The notes under the pieces: model-generated
Told to the model about the DNA's origin: nothing
The model's database searches: none
What the model saw: the letters and a program-made list of their open reading frames with translations, nothing else
Part shown: piece after piece, positions 38,495 through 38,513 of the stretch
Layout: each line of letters opens with the position of its first letter
Numbering within the stretch: the stretch's first letter is position 1
DNA from: Metasolibacillus meyeri
GTDB taxonomy: Bacteria; Bacillota; Bacilli; Bacillales_A; Planococcaceae
DNA: 38,513 bases
Direction: 5' to 3'
Assembly (NCBI RefSeq): GCF_003049505.1
Contig: NZ_PYWN01000141.1
Location: 1 to 38,513, forward strand
Program-made: the position numbers and the translations under genes

Positions 38495-38513
38495 CTGTCT
38501 CTTATACACATCT
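38495..38513. other. Nextera/Tn5 mosaic-end adapter sequence (not genomic)
   Basis: The final 19 bases, CTGTCTCTTATACACATCT, equal the 19-bp Tn5 mosaic end used in Nextera libraries. This is untrimmed adapter at a contig end. Confidence 0.97.

Noticed and set aside
1-38513. tRNA, rRNA or complete insertion sequences
   Set aside because: No tRNA-like cloverleaf with CCA-adjacent T-loop, no rRNA motifs and no transposase reading frame were seen on either strand.

Overview
The window is low-GC Firmicutes DNA that reads like a spore-forming Lysinibacillus or close relative (Planococcaceae/Caryophanaceae). Evidence: a surface protein with InlB-type B repeats plus three SLH domains, Spo0M and YtaF sporulation proteins, a clade-2 catalase, BmrC/BmrD-type and YhcYZ/AirSR-type genes, strong AGGAGG ribosome binding sites and frequent TTG/GTG starts. 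Genus is an inference. The left edge cuts a gene, and the last 19 bases are exactly the Nextera/Tn5 mosaic-end adapter, so the window is probably a whole draft contig whose final bases are not genomic.

Layout. 1-2.4 kb: 3' end of an InlB-repeat/SLH surface protein, then a lone tyrosine recombinase with two tandem DnaA-box-like repeats behind it. 2.5-4.6 kb: katE on the minus strand. 4.9-8.0 kb: an accessory cluster of toxin-immunity-type genes (SUFU family, a TAYG-motif protein, DUF5713, DUF4253) with a decayed ORF inside, ending at a 41-codon remnant of another SLH protein; no toxin gene is visible. 8.1-12.2 kb: LD-carboxypeptidase, a minus-strand pair (B3/4-domain protein and a coiled-coil protein), queG and trmL. 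12.4-16.0 kb: minus-strand spo0M, Nudix hydrolase, an ECF sigma/anti-sigma operon and a 31-residue membrane peptide. 16.1-21.0 kb: a small hydrophilic ORF, two tandem aldo/keto reductases, a 74-aa protein, LysE exporter, RluA pseudouridine synthase and a thiol-oxidase/thioredoxin pair. 21.2-27.8 kb: a GAF-kinase/NarL-type two-component system with four sensor cysteines, an M20 amidohydrolase, a CDF transporter, a CNNM/CorC transporter and a lipoprotein. 27.8-31.7 kb: a heterodimeric ABC exporter (BmrC/BmrD type) behind an attenuator-like leader with two short ORFs and two terminators. 31.8-38.3 kb: two GNAT acetyltransferases, a 3-hydroxyacyl-CoA dehydrogenase, a GAF-LuxR regulator, an MFS transporter, YtaF and a TerC-family protein.

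The strongest candidates for something new are: (1) three intergenic arrays of about 21-bp phased, GC-headed degenerate repeats (12.11, 16.29 and 31.74 kb), two of them abutting gene ends and terminators; (2) the bmr leader, where the end of the 17-codon leader ORF can pair with the left arm of the first terminator; (3) the orphan immunity array beside SLH gene fragments and a recombinase. Much of the rest is ordinary chromosomal gene content.
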